Shown: one piece after another, positions 1 to 10,000 of the stretch
How the letters are laid out: every line of letters begins with the position of its first letter
Position numbering within the stretch: the first letter of the stretch is position 1
Source: Litorilituus lipolyticus
GTDB taxonomy: Bacteria > Pseudomonadota > Gammaproteobacteria > Enterobacterales > Alteromonadaceae
Assembly: GCF_006439335.1 (NCBI RefSeq)
Contig: NZ_SAWY01000003.1
Coordinates: 124,001-188,000 of the forward strand
DNA: 64,000 nucleotides
Direction of reading: 5' to 3'
Position numbers and translations under genes: made by a program
The notes under the pieces: model-generated
What the model was told of the DNA's origin: nothing
Seen by the model: only the letters and a program-made list of their open reading frames with translations
Databases searched by the model: none

Positions 1-471
1 GCTATCTTTTTTGTTGCCATTTTTAGCAACTGGTTGGGCAATGCCGGATTTGATCAATTCTATCTACTATTGCTGTTAAGTTTTTTCATATCAACTTCAA
101 TTAAAACCGCGAAACAAGTGCTGTTTACCGGAATTATTGACGGTAATAAAATTCTAGGGGCCATCTGCTTATACTTATTGATGGGTTTAATTTGGGCCAT
201 TATTTACACGTTATTGCAACTTACATTTCCTGGCTCTTTTCTTGCCATGCAAACCAGTAGCGATTGGTATTCTTTATTTCCTAACTTTGTTTACTTTTCA
301 TTTGTCACAATCACAACGCTTGGCTTTGGAGATATTGCGCCGACATTACCCGTCGCTAAATTTTTAGTTTATTTTGAAGCCATTTTTGGCCAATTCTATT
401 TAGCTATTTTAGTGGCAAGCTTAGTTGGATCTCGTATGTCAAACATCACGAAAACTCAACAAAACACTTAA
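1..471 (+). CDS. Potassium-channel-like membrane protein (5' end outside window)
   Basis: The reading frame is open from base 1, so the start lies upstream of the window; a TTG at 34 is in frame but probably internal. The visible part has hydrophobic segments and then a pore loop with the filter sequence TLGFGD (close to the K+ channel TxGFGD/TVGYGD signature) near residue 108 of the visible protein, followed by a last transmembrane helix (LVYFEAIFGQFYLAILVASL). This is the Ion_trans_2 pore-helix-filter-helix layout. The likely role is passive K+ or cation conduction across the inner membrane. No cytoplasmic RCK/TrkA domain follows: the protein stops about 15 residues after the last helix. 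It is followed 30 bp later by an AI-2E family permease on the same strand. Confidence 0.75.
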   Translation, partial: AIFFVAIFSNWLGNAGFDQFYLLLLLSFFISTSIKTAKQVLFTGIIDGNKILGAICLYLLMGLIWAIIYTLLQLTFPGSFLAMQTSSDWYSLFPNFVYFSFVTITTLGFGDIAPTLPVAKFLVYFEAIFGQFYLAILVASLVGSRMSNITKTQQNT

Positions 472-501
472 TATAAACTTACACGGAACGGTTATTTAAA
501 C

Positions 502-1605
502 ATGAGCCTAAAACATAACATTACTGAATCGCAAACTCTTAATCAACAAGTGATAGATGCAGCAATAAAGCTTGGTGCTGTAGCCCTTCTTATTGGCTGG
601 TGTTTTGCTATTTTACGTCCTTTTATCTTGATTGTTTTATGGGGGGCTATCTTAGCGGTTGCCTTAAAACCGATACATAATAAACTCACTAAAGTGCTAA
701 AAGGAAAAGTAAGTATTGCTTCAACGGTTATCGCTGTTGTAGGAATTGCTCTTATAGTGGTTCCTGCTGTGAATTTATCTGCTTCTTCAATTGAGTCAGC
801 ACAATACATCTATAATGGTATTGAAGACGGTACACTAAAAATTCCACAAGCGAATGAAAGCGTAAAACAATGGCCTATTATTGGCGAACAAAGCTATGCT
901 TTATGGCAAGCTGCCTCACAAGATATTCAAAAAGTTGCTAGTCAATATTCTGAGCAGATTAAGACTCTTTCAGCTTCTCTGCTTTCTGCTGCTGCTGGCC
1001 TTGGGGGAGGTATATTACAGTTTATTATTTCACTTATTATTGCCGTTGTCTTTATGGCTAAAGCTGACATTTCTTCTCAAGGACTACAACGCCTAATGTT
1101 CCGTTTAATGGGTGAAAACGGCCAACGAACTATTACAACTACCGTTGCAACAATTCGAAGTGTTGCCATGGGAGTACTAGGTGTTGCCGTCATTCAATCG
1201 TTACTTGCTGGTATTGGATTATTAATTGCTGACATTCCAGCAGCAGGTATTTGGGCAAGTGTTATTCTTATATTGGCTATAGCGCAATTACCTCCTATCA
1301 TCATTTTAGGGCCTATTGCTGCGTACTACTTCTCAGTAGCGGATACCACACCCGCCATAATTTTTCTTATTTATAGTATCGTTGTAAGCAGTAGTGATGC
1401 CTTCTTAAAGCCATTGTTTTTAGGTCGAGGAATGGATATTCCTATGTTAGTAATCTTACTTGGTGCCATTGGCGGTATGTTGCTTTCAGGTATTATTGGC
1501 TTGTTCGTAGGTGCTGTAGTATTAGCATTAGGTTACCAGCTGATGTTAGATTGGCTATCTCAAAACTCTGAAGACACAGAAGGAGCTGCAAATGAAACTC
1601 TGTAA
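502..1605 (+). CDS. AI-2E family (YdiK/PerM-type) membrane permease
   Basis: A 367-residue polytopic membrane protein. An N-terminal pair of helices (about residues 25-80) is followed by a polar region (about 95-150) and then five to six hydrophobic segments to about residue 350. This is the layout of the AI-2E transporter family (PF01594; E. coli YdiK, YhhT, TqsA). Family members have been linked to autoinducer-2 export or Na+/H+ exchange, but most have no proven substrate, so no substrate is assigned. The length is normal for the family. The ATG at 502 begins a frame whose hydrophobic N-terminus fits the family. It lies 30 bp after the channel-like gene and 51 bp before a lipoprotein gene on the same strand, so it may be co-transcribed. 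Confidence 0.85.
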   Translation: MSLKHNITESQTLNQQVIDAAIKLGAVALLIGWCFAILRPFILIVLWGAILAVALKPIHNKLTKVLKGKVSIASTVIAVVGIALIVVPAVNLSASSIESAQYIYNGIEDGTLKIPQANESVKQWPIIGEQSYALWQAASQDIQKVASQYSEQIKTLSASLLSAAAGLGGGILQFIISLIIAVVFMAKADISSQGLQRLMFRLMGENGQRTITTTVATIRSVAMGVLGVAVIQSLLAGIGLLIADIPAAGIWASVILILAIAQLPPIIILGPIAAYYFSVADTTPAIIFLIYSIVVSSSDAFLKPLFLGRGMDIPMLVILLGAIGGMLLSGIIGLFVGAVVLALGYQLMLDWLSQNSEDTEGAANETL

Positions 1606-1656
1606 CGATATATAACAGAGTCATCGAAAATAGTAAGAGCGCTAAAAGGAAATTAA

Positions 1657-2898
1657 ATGTTTAAGAATCGTCAATTTTTTACTCTCTTTTTCGTATTGTT
1701 AATGACATTAAACTTAACAGCATGTTCATTAAAAGAGATCAGTGAGCAGTCAGAAATACTCAATGATTTAGCACAGCTAACAGGTAAAGTTAGCTCTGTT
1801 GAAAGAACTGATGCAAATATCATGGTCGCTGTGCTAACTAAAAGTGATACCCGCACAGAAATTATATCTCAAATACAAGCAGATACGGACGGAAATTATA
1901 AGCTTAATGTTCTACCAGGTACTTATCTAATTGGTGCATATATAGATAAAAACAATAACAAGAAAAGAGAAGCAAACGAAAGTGCCAGCATGTACAGCAT
2001 CAATGCAGAAAAGTTTACTGAGCTAACTATTTCAAAAGCCGAAACTAAAATTATTCCTCAGATCATCATAGAGAAAGATCAGAATATTGGCACTCAAACA
2101 AAAGTTCACTATAACGCCAATAAAATAAGAAATAATGCTGGTCAAGTTGTTAGCCTTAACAATGCTATGTTTGCAGCTGAAAATGCTAGTATAGGTTTGT
2201 GGCGCCCTATTGATTTTCTTCAAGAAGTCGGCGGAGGCTTGCTTTTTTTGCAGCCATTTGAAGCCAATAAAATACCTGTTGTTTTTATTCATGGCATATC
2301 AGGCAACCCTATCGAGTTTGCAAAGATAATTAATCAATTAGATCGTGACAGGTTTCAACCATGGGTACTGTATTACCCTAGTGGTGTGCCATTAACATTA
2401 GTCAGTGATTATCTATTTTCCTCGTTAAATAAACTACACCATGAATATCAGTTTAACGATATACAGGTAATCAGTCATAGTATGGGGGGCTTAGTCGCAC
2501 GCACTTATTTACAAAAGCACCACCAAAATAATCCTCAATTTGATATTTCACTGTATGTTACTATCAATAGCCCTATGTTAGGCATGGAAAGTGCTGCAAG
2601 AGGTGTTGAATCCTCTCCTATTGTTGTAGCTTCATGGCGAGACCTTGCAAGCGGAAGTGATTATATTAAAGCTGCTCATCAATGGAAAATTCCAGAATCT
2701 CTACCTTATCACCTATTTTTCTCATACTTGCCTAATGAAGATGGTGATGGTGTTGTCCCTTTAAACAGCCAGCTGTCACTTTCATTGCAAGATGAGGCTA
2801 CAAGAATATACGGCTCTCAAGCACAACACGCTGCTATACTAAATGATGCTGTATTCATCAAACGACTAAACAATATTATGTTAAAACCAAGCGACTAA
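1657..2898 (+). CDS. Lipoprotein with alpha/beta-hydrolase (lipase/PGAP1-like) domain
   Basis: 413 residues. The N-terminus is a lipoprotein signal ending in L-T-A-C, with Cys23 as the predicted lipidated residue. Residues about 40-130 resemble a carboxypeptidase-regulatory-like beta-sandwich (ADTDGNYKLNVLPGTYLIGAYID). The hydrolase domain begins near 205: an oxyanion segment HG (212-213), then the nucleophile elbow SHSMGG with Ser275. Candidate acid and histidine are in DGDGVVP (near 362) and AQHAAIL (near 395). The family includes triacylglycerol lipases and PGAP1-like esterases, so it probably hydrolyses an ester at the cell envelope; the substrate cannot be read from sequence. AAAGGA just upstream supports the ATG at 1657. 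Confidence 0.8.
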   Translation: MFKNRQFFTLFFVLLMTLNLTACSLKEISEQSEILNDLAQLTGKVSSVERTDANIMVAVLTKSDTRTEIISQIQADTDGNYKLNVLPGTYLIGAYIDKNNNKKREANESASMYSINAEKFTELTISKAETKIIPQIIIEKDQNIGTQTKVHYNANKIRNNAGQVVSLNNAMFAAENASIGLWRPIDFLQEVGGGLLFLQPFEANKIPVVFIHGISGNPIEFAKIINQLDRDRFQPWVLYYPSGVPLTLVSDYLFSSLNKLHHEYQFNDIQVISHSMGGLVARTYLQKHHQNNPQFDISLYVTINSPMLGMESAARGVESSPIVVASWRDLASGSDYIKAAHQWKIPESLPYHLFFSYLPNEDGDGVVPLNSQLSLSLQDEATRIYGSQAQHAAILNDAVFIKRLNNIMLKPSD

Positions 2899-2943
2899 TT
2901 ACAAGCGATAAACAAAGCGTCCATTTTGTAAGGAAAGTATGAG

Positions 2944-3723
2944 TTGAATGTCACCTTAAGAACATTTTTCATCTTGGCATTATTATTTACATCGTCAGTA
3001 TCAGCCTGCGAGTTTGTCATGGGTTATCGAACAAGTGAACGATTACCTTTCATTGAGAAAGCACCGAGTAATGCAGGTATTTATCTTGATATTTACCAAC
3101 TTGCCTTGAAGAATATTGGCTGTAGTTTATCAGTTGTTCGTGCACCTAAAAAAAGAATACTAAAAATGTTAGCGCTGGGTGAAATTGATTTTTATCCTGG
3201 CCTTGGTATTACCAAAAAAAGATCTGAGTATTTAGAGTTTTTTGACAATGGACTTACTAGCCATGTAATTGCCCTATCACACAGCGATACTGATACCATT
3301 CATCAATTTAGTGATATGTCGGGAAAAGTGTTACTTACAGCCATTGGTGCTAATAATTTTGATGCAAGGCAAACAGGTATACTCGTACGAGAAGCTTATG
3401 ACTTATCTCTGAGCACTGCAGTCAAGTTGTTATCAGAAAAAAAAGTAGATTTTTATTTATATAATAAAGACTCAGTAAAGTATTTTTTAAAGGCTGAACC
3501 AAATGATCAAATAAAACTTCACCCATGCTGTTTTAATGAAGTTGCCATGACACTAGGTTTTTCTAAATACTCCAAATTTTCTAAGTACTACAAATATATA
3601 CAAGTAACCGAACTTCCCGCTAAAAGCCCTATACATCTAAACAAAGCAGAAGAATTTAAGCGTGAATTAGAAAAATTAAAACAACTTGGTGTCATAGCAG
3701 AGATTAAGTCACGATATTTTTAG
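2944..3723 (+). CDS. Periplasmic solute-binding protein (SBP_bac_3-like)
   Basis: 259 residues with an N-terminal signal peptide (cleavage around residue 21, after SVSA). The body has the two-lobe pattern of family-3 extracellular solute-binding proteins: an early segment YLDIYQLALKNIGCSLSVVR, then LALGEIDFYPGLGITKKRSEYLEF, and a late VAMTLGFSKYSK. No permease or ATPase gene is beside it, so it may be an orphan binding protein or sensor rather than an amino-acid uptake component. The start is TTG at 2944, preceded by AAGGAAAG. The ATG five bases upstream (2939) gives only ATG AGT TGA, and no in-frame ATG lies before the signal peptide. It is probably co-directional with the lipoprotein gene, 45 bp upstream. 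Confidence 0.75.
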   Translation: MNVTLRTFFILALLFTSSVSACEFVMGYRTSERLPFIEKAPSNAGIYLDIYQLALKNIGCSLSVVRAPKKRILKMLALGEIDFYPGLGITKKRSEYLEFFDNGLTSHVIALSHSDTDTIHQFSDMSGKVLLTAIGANNFDARQTGILVREAYDLSLSTAVKLLSEKKVDFYLYNKDSVKYFLKAEPNDQIKLHPCCFNEVAMTLGFSKYSKFSKYYKYIQVTELPAKSPIHLNKAEEFKRELEKLKQLGVIAEIKSRYF

Positions 3724-3758
3724 TTATCACTTCATATTAGCCATGCATAACTTGATTA

Positions 3759-4805
3759 CTAAATGATATTTGCTAAGTCATGAACGCCTTTGCATGGTTC
3801 ACTAATCTCACCCGTTTCTAACAGCACTTGATAGGGTAAATTTCTTAATGAGTATGGTCGATAATCTTCAACTTGCTGATAACGTTTTGCCACAGTATGA
3901 TGAATCAAAGGCAAATAATCTGACTTCTGTTCAGCAACATTAACTCGAACAACTCTCAGTGCTAGGGTTTTCGCATTCATGTTACTACGTTGTTGGCTGT
4001 GTAATGTACCTTTGATTAACGGCTTAATAACTAAATCATCAAAACAAATTTCATCTTGTGCGCCATTTGTTTTTAGTGCTTGGTAATTGATGTTTTCTGG
4101 GGCAATAAAAATTAAGCGATCAGATACCTTTGACAGCATAAATGACAAACTAATATCAGATAAACCATCAAACCAATAACTGCCGCCAATATCTGAATGG
4201 ACACCTGCAAACCACACTTCTGTAATACGTTTATCTTTATTAAATAGTGTTGGTTGAAATAAAACACGTTTTTCATCTAGCGCCAGCAAATGAACAGCTT
4301 CTTCAATATGTGCGCCTAAAATATCATTTTCAAAAACGATACCACTGGCCGGAAAAGTTGCAGGGTTTAAATCGAGTGAGCCACGTGTAGCCGCAACTGT
4401 ATCAAAAACACCTAGGAAGGTAATGGGGTACTTTAGCTGCGCAGCAAACATTCTAGCGATAGCTGCTCCTCGACTAAAGCCAAAAACAAAAATTTCGATA
4501 CCTTCCTGGTAACATTGCATTAAATGCTCATTCGCTTCGGCTAATATATCATCCATATCAGAATAAGGTGGTGCAAACAGCGCATTAAACTTACGTTTTA
4601 ACCAGTTACCTCGAGTGCCAACACCACTAAAGTAATAGCTTTGTTGATCTGGCGTTTGGCTATTTTCTGTGTTCAATGGTTGTAATTGGCCACCGAAATA
4701 TAGGTGTAGCTTTAGGATATTACTGATACTGCCATCAGAAAAATAATCTTGTGCATCACTAGGCTCATTGCAAGTACCATCAAAACAAAAAATAAGCTTC
4801 TTCAT
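3759..4805 (-). CDS. DUF2235-domain alpha/beta hydrolase (Tle1-like phospholipase fold)
   Basis: 348 residues from the ATG at 4805, which is preceded by AGGAAG; an in-frame extension to 4877 lacks a ribosome-binding site. The N-terminal KKLIFCFDGTCNEPSD is the DUF2235 signature (FxDGTxN), and VFGFSRGAA carries the nucleophile elbow GFSRG with Ser111. The WFAGVHSDIGGSY segment matches the conserved VHxDIGG of the family. DUF2235 covers type VI secretion phospholipase effectors (Tle1) and cytoplasmic hydrolases of unknown role. There is no signal peptide and no VgrG, PAAR or immunity gene nearby, so an effector role is not supported here. It is transcribed away from the YebC-family gene across a 159-bp spacer. 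Confidence 0.8.
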   Translation of the reverse strand: MKKLIFCFDGTCNEPSDAQDYFSDGSISNILKLHLYFGGQLQPLNTENSQTPDQQSYYFSGVGTRGNWLKRKFNALFAPPYSDMDDILAEANEHLMQCYQEGIEIFVFGFSRGAAIARMFAAQLKYPITFLGVFDTVAATRGSLDLNPATFPASGIVFENDILGAHIEEAVHLLALDEKRVLFQPTLFNKDKRITEVWFAGVHSDIGGSYWFDGLSDISLSFMLSKVSDRLIFIAPENINYQALKTNGAQDEICFDDLVIKPLIKGTLHSQQRSNMNAKTLALRVVRVNVAEQKSDYLPLIHHTVAKRYQQVEDYRPYSLRNLPYQVLLETGEISEPCKGVHDLANII

Positions 4806-4964
4806 ATTATCTTCCTGATAATTCATTAAGGAATAAGCATAGACTTTTTTCATGCCATAAATCAAAAATCCCCGCAATATTTAAACAAGAGCACTAGCAA
4901 CACCGAAATGACGCTGGTAGAATCTAGGGCATTAATTTTCAGAACACAAAAAGAAGCATTTATC

Positions 4965-5690
4965 ATGGGTAGAGCGTATCAAAACCGAAAAGAGTCAATG
5001 GCAAAAACTGCCGGAGCTAAAACTAAAGTTTATTCAAAATACGGTAAAGCAATTTATGTTTGCGCCAAAAACGGTGGTACAGATCCTAATGGTAATGTTG
5101 TTTTACGTGGGTTAATTGATCGTGCAAAGAAAGACCAAGTACCAACACATGTTATTGAAAAAGCAATAGACAAGGCTAGCGGTGCGGGCGGTGAAGATTA
5201 TAGTGAAGCACGATATGAAGGTTTTGGCCCAGGTAACTGTATGGTTATCATTGACTGTTTAACCGATAACGGTAACCGTACCATTAAAGATGTTCGTCAA
5301 TGTTTCACTAAAACTCATTCTAAAATTGGCTCATCTGGTACCGTATCTCATATGTTTAATCATCAAGCTGTTTTTGCTTTTAAAGGTGATGATGATGAAG
5401 CTGTATTAGAAAACTTAATGATGGCTGATATAGATGTAACCGACGTTGAACTTGAAGACGGTATTATTACGGTTTATGCACCACATACTGAGTTTTATAA
5501 AATTAAAACAGAATTCGCAAACTCGATGCCAGAGTTTGACTTAGAAGTTGAAGAAATCACTTGGGTTCCGCAAACTTATACTGAAATAACTGACGAGACT
5601 GATAAAGCAAATTTTGAAAAGTTCATCGCCATGTTAGATGATTGTGATGATGTGCAAGAGGTTTACCATAACGCAGAAGTTAAAGCGTAA
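4965..5690 (+). CDS. YebC/PmpR family protein (YeeN-like)
   Basis: 241 residues from the ATG at 4965 ([20 protein letters not shown]); the frame is open to 4908, but homologues start at MGRAYQ. The YebC/TACO1 fold is recognisable throughout: an N-terminal helical domain with [20 protein letters not shown], the [22 protein letters not shown] segment, and an acidic third domain ending WVPQTY. The [10 protein letters not shown] start and 238-241 residue length match the E. coli YeeN subgroup better than YebC itself. Members have been described as transcription regulators and, more recently, as translation factors that relieve ribosome stalling. The gene is single and ends at a strong hairpin terminator. 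Confidence 0.9.
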   Translation: MGRAYQNRKESMAKTAGAKTKVYSKYGKAIYVCAKNGGTDPNGNVVLRGLIDRAKKDQVPTHVIEKAIDKASGAGGEDYSEARYEGFGPGNCMVIIDCLTDNGNRTIKDVRQCFTKTHSKIGSSGTVSHMFNHQAVFAFKGDDDEAVLENLMMADIDVTDVELEDGIITVYAPHTEFYKIKTEFANSMPEFDLEVEEITWVPQTYTEITDETDKANFEKFIAMLDDCDDVQEVYHNAEVKA

Positions 5691-5709
5691 TTGGCTCTAT
5701 AAACTGATT

Positions 5710-5739
5710 AAAAAGCCCGCAAATGTGCGGGCTTTTTTA
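5710..5739. terminator. Bidirectional rho-independent terminator
   Basis: Stem GCCCGCA (5715-5721) and TGCGGGC (5726-5732) with loop AATG, flanked by five A on the left and six T on the right. It lies between the convergent YebC-family gene and the metallophosphatase gene and can serve both. Confidence 0.9.
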
Positions 5740-5753
5740 TGCAAATGTTGAAA

Positions 5754-6884
5754 TTATCGTACCTTTAAAGGAAGTTTCTCTCCCATCAAATTCCCTCGCC
5801 ACATTATAAGCTCGCTGCTTTCTTTTTCCTTCGTAGGCTCAATAAGCAGTATCTCACCGTATTGACCATTTTTAATGCTCGAGTCTATGGCAATAACTCG
5901 ACCTTGGTGACGAGTTTCGATTTGTTTTTGTGACGTATGACCCACAACAATATGACTGACTTCAAAATGCTTAAGTAACAAATCAATCTCTTCGCTAGAT
6001 GCGCCGTTATCTTTAAAATAACCGCGATACCAAATTGGACCATTTCTTTTGTGCAAATATTCAGCCCAGCCTTTGCGAGGGCTCGCTAGCTCTGCTTTGA
6101 CTAAATTCTTTTTAAAAACATGATTAATAGACTCAAGACTATGCTTATCTTTTGCTAAGCTCGGATGAAAACCTCCATGAGCAAATAGCATATTATTGAC
6201 TTTGACTAGCACTGGTTTACTACGTAACCAGTCACCTAAAATAGAATGTTTTGAAAACAAACCTTCAAACGGTTTATCAAGCAATTTAGCCACTTCAACA
6301 TACTTTGGATGTAGATAACGTAAATCACCATTTAAAATCATCACTTCATGATTACCTAGGGTTAGGTGAATTTTACCGCCTAGTTGTTCAGCTTGACGCT
6401 CTAAGTCATAAAGAAACCATAAGATTTCAGTCACTTTATCGCCGCGATCAAATATATCGCCGGTAATAACGAAATGTCCATTACCAAAGATCCACTGTTT
6501 GTTTTCATCAATGATTTTATTATTGGTTAGCAATTTTATCATCAAGTCATATTGACCATGAAAATCACTTAAAGCCGCAACAGAAAAGTTGCCAGAAAAC
6601 TCTAATACATTTTCTTCAATACTTTTCAATTCGTGGACTTTAGCTGATAAACCACAAGCACTCATTGTAGATGGCTCGGTAAATGGCTCTGTTTTTTGTG
6701 TTATTACTTCACCTTTACAAAGCCAGTAGGCTTCAAGGGTCGATTCTTTTACAAAAATATATGGTCCATCATTGATTTCAGTATGTTCAACATCCGCTTT
6801 GGGTATCGCATATGTCAAGTTAGACAAAACAGCCATCACAACAAGTAAACTAAAACGAATAAAAATAGAAAAATTGTTAAACAT
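5754..6884 (-). CDS. Secreted calcineurin-like (Shewanella-like) metallophosphatase
   Basis: 376 residues from the ATG at 6884, which is followed by a signal peptide (FIRFSLLVVMAVLSNLTYA). The catalytic core shows the phosphoprotein phosphatase metal-site series: DFHGQYD, GDIFDRGD, GNHE and a late VVGHTSQ. This matches the bacterial Shewanella-like serine/threonine phosphatase group, exported to the periplasm. The likely reaction is metal-dependent phosphomonoester hydrolysis; whether the substrate is protein is not known from sequence. An in-frame extension to 6977 would bury the signal peptide and is rejected. It lies downstream of the TonB-dependent receptor on the same strand but behind a terminator hairpin, so it is probably a separate unit. 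Confidence 0.85.
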   Translation of the reverse strand: MFNNFSIFIRFSLLVVMAVLSNLTYAIPKADVEHTEINDGPYIFVKESTLEAYWLCKGEVITQKTEPFTEPSTMSACGLSAKVHELKSIEENVLEFSGNFSVAALSDFHGQYDLMIKLLTNNKIIDENKQWIFGNGHFVITGDIFDRGDKVTEILWFLYDLERQAEQLGGKIHLTLGNHEVMILNGDLRYLHPKYVEVAKLLDKPFEGLFSKHSILGDWLRSKPVLVKVNNMLFAHGGFHPSLAKDKHSLESINHVFKKNLVKAELASPRKGWAEYLHKRNGPIWYRGYFKDNGASSEEIDLLLKHFEVSHIVVGHTSQKQIETRHQGRVIAIDSSIKNGQYGEILLIEPTKEKESSELIMWRGNLMGEKLPLKVR

Positions 6885-6991
6885 ATAAAAACCTATGCAT
6901 TCCCGTTCAAGGGTAAAGGGGAAAGTTAATTTATCAGATAATACAATAAAAGTACTCTGAGCGAGCAATAGAATCACATCCTTGTGAAAAA

Positions 6992-7023
6992 TTAAGCAAA
7001 CAATCGCTAAACTGTTTGCTTAA
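6992..7023 (-). terminator. Terminator after TonB-dependent receptor
   Basis: A perfect 11-bp stem TTAAGCAAACA (6992-7002) / TGTTTGCTTAA (7013-7023), loop 10 nt, followed on the minus strand by a T-rich run (AATTTTTC). It stands about 70 bp past the receptor stop codon and before the metallophosphatase start. Confidence 0.75.
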
Positions 7024-7092
7024 TAAAGTTGTTATAAAATGCTACTTTTAAAAGAGTATGCCTCTTTTTGATAGCATTTAACTAACTTATCG

Positions 7093-10000
7093 TTAAAACC
7101 TAACTTCTGCAGAAACAAAGATGAAGCGACCTGTGCCTGCATCATATTCACTGCCAAAGTTACCACGACCACCGTAGAAGAACTGACCTTTATCATCAAA
7201 GATGTTATTAACACCACCTGATAAAATTACTGCCGATTCATTTTCCATATCCATGGTGTAAGACACTGCTAAGTTATGTTTAAAGTAAGACGCATAGTTT
7301 TGAAATGCTAATGATTCAGGGTTTGCCACACAGTCTTCACTACCTGCTGCACACCTTTCATCGTTATCAAGCATTGCTTCTTCCCAGCTCTCTTGTGTCG
7401 ATTTACTGCGTAAAGCAGAACTCTTATAACTCGTACTCCAACGGATACGGAAGTCATCGATATACCAAGCTAATGATGCAGACGCTTTGTCTTCAAATGT
7501 TCCATAATAGCCAACATAATCTTCTTTGACTTTACCTTCATTACCCGTAGAGGTATTTGAATGCTCTAATAAGTGCGTCCAATCTAATTTGAATTTTAAG
7601 CTGCCTAAGTCGTTTAAATCATATGCGTAAGCTACCGCAATATCTACACCACGGGTTGCCAACTCATCGATGTTATAGCTACGTTGAAGAATTTCTTCAA
7701 TTTGACCTTCACTATTACGTTCAATAGCATTACAAAACTCATTCGGCTGTCCTAATGGAATACCCGTTGCATAACACTCTTCAATGATACGTTCATTAGA
7801 GAACTCATCGATCGCATCAGTAATAGAAATATCATAGTAGTCAACGGCTAAACTTAAACCGTCCATAAAGCTAGGCATATAAGTAAAACCTAAAGTAAAG
7901 GTTTCACCTGTCTCTTCATAAAGTTCAGGGTTACCAGCATTGGGTGAGTAACTGTTGTTATCATCTTCAAAAATGCCTTCTTCACTGTCTGCAATCGCTG
8001 CTAAAATACCTGGTTCTAAACGACAGTTATCGTGTCCTTTATCATCAGATGTCATTGTGGTGCCATCACAAAGATCATCGTAGCTATCAAAGTCACCAGC
8101 TGCTGGCTCATAAAGCTCATTTACACTTGGCGCACGTTGAGCAATTGCCCAATTACCTCGAACATTGAAACCTTCTACCACATTCCATAAAAAGCCAAGT
8201 TTGTAACTACTTACTAAACCAACATTTTTAATGTCATAGTCTGATGCACGAACAGATGCTTCCAATGATAAATGCTCCGCACCTACAACATCTTTTAATA
8301 GTGGGAATGATGCTTCAGCAAATACCTCAGCGACGCTAATTTCACCTTTAAATCCTGGTACTAAGTTCCAAGTAATACCACCATAAGTTAATTCATCATC
8401 AGTAATCGCTTCTTGGCTTTCATTACGGTACTCTGCGCCAAACACAGTAGCGACAGGGCCAGCAGGCATTTCAAATAAGTCACCAGCAATATAGCCCATT
8501 ACCGTAGTTTGCTCGTTATAAGTATTCAATACTGGATTGGCACGAATATAATCTGCTGCTTCTTTTGAGATTGAGCCTTCGCCGAATAAGTTTAATGGTG
8601 CACAACCATCAGCTCTTGCTTGGGCATCATTACATTGAATAGTCACACCATCTTCTGCATAGCCTGCATCTAGAGCATATTGTGCTCTAAAAACATTAAA
8701 TTCGTTATAGCGAAACTGTTCTTGATGAAATTTACCGTAACCTACAGAAACATCCCAGTCCCAGTCTCCATCAAACATGGTGCCTTGAAGACCCGCCCAT
8801 GCTCTTACTGTTTCACGTTCGTTGTCTGTTTTAACATTACCTACTTCTGCCATACGGCGATCCCAATAGATGCGATCTTTATATTGACCTGCTGTTTCAC
8901 GTATTTCTTCAGGCACATAAGGGTTATCAATTGGGATATAACCAAGTCTTACGGTACCCGGTTCACCCGTTACTCTATCAACATAAGTTGCTGTTTCACC
9001 TTCATATGAATCTTCAGGTGATTTATCATTTACCGTGTAGTTACCGCTAAATTGTACTTGTGAATAAAAAGTCACATCATCAGTGATATCGTAATCTAGC
9101 TTCAATGCTGCAGAAACTCTTTCGCTAGGCACCTTAAGTTGAACAAACTGACGCGTATTGATGCCGTATTTTTCTTCATTGCCTTTCCAGTCATCACGTA
9201 ATGTTTGGCCATCGTACCAATAGTTTGGATCAAATCTGCTTGATTCAAGAAATACACCGCCAAAAATACCATCGCTTCGATTACGCCACTGATCTTGTGA
9301 TGTGCCTGTTAAGTGAACATAACCGTCTTCTGTTTGAATGAGATTTTGCATGGTGTCTTCATCATACTTAAATGATGGCTCAATTGCGGCTCTATCTCTA
9401 TCAGTAAACTTAAGCCCATACTGCTTGTCGTAAGTGCTACTAAAAAACAAATAGCCGCGATCATCAGCAAACGTAGTACCGTAGTCTACATCAAGGGTGA
9501 ACTCTTTTTCTCCACCATCAACGCTTTCACCACCACGTACTTTGGCACCAAAACCTTCTTTATTTGTTTGGGTAATAATATTAACTACACCTGACACCGC
9601 ATCAGCACCATAAGTCGCAGATGCACCACCAGTAATAACTTCTACACGCTCAACCATACCAGATGGTATAGTACTCATACTGACGTAATTACCGCTTTTA
9701 GAGTTAGAAACAACACGACGACCATCAATAAGTGTTAAGGTTCGTGTACTTCCTAAATCACGCAATTGAACCGTGGTAACCCCAGTATTTGAAACACTGG
9801 ATTGGCTTGTGGTGTTGCTAATACCATGAGATAACGAAGGCATGTTATCTACTAAAATATCTGAAAGCTCTCCCAAGCCAGTATCGCTTATCGCTTCTTT
9901 GCCCAAAGTAACCAGTGGCGTTGCAACAGTAAAGCTGTCACGGCGTAAGCGTGAGCCCGTGATTACAATTTTTTCATCCGCAGCCTCTTGCACTTGTTCC

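Noticed and set aside
502..1605. AI-2 exporter (tqsA)
   Set aside because: The family name is historical; most members have other or unknown substrates, and nothing here points to AI-2.
3759..4805. DUF2235 gene as a type VI secretion effector
   Set aside because: No VgrG, PAAR, Hcp, adaptor or immunity gene is nearby, and DUF2235 proteins also occur outside type VI systems.
8680..9009. 109-residue open frame opposite the TonB-dependent receptor
   Set aside because: Antisense shadow; Cys/Phe/Ile-rich with no coding features.
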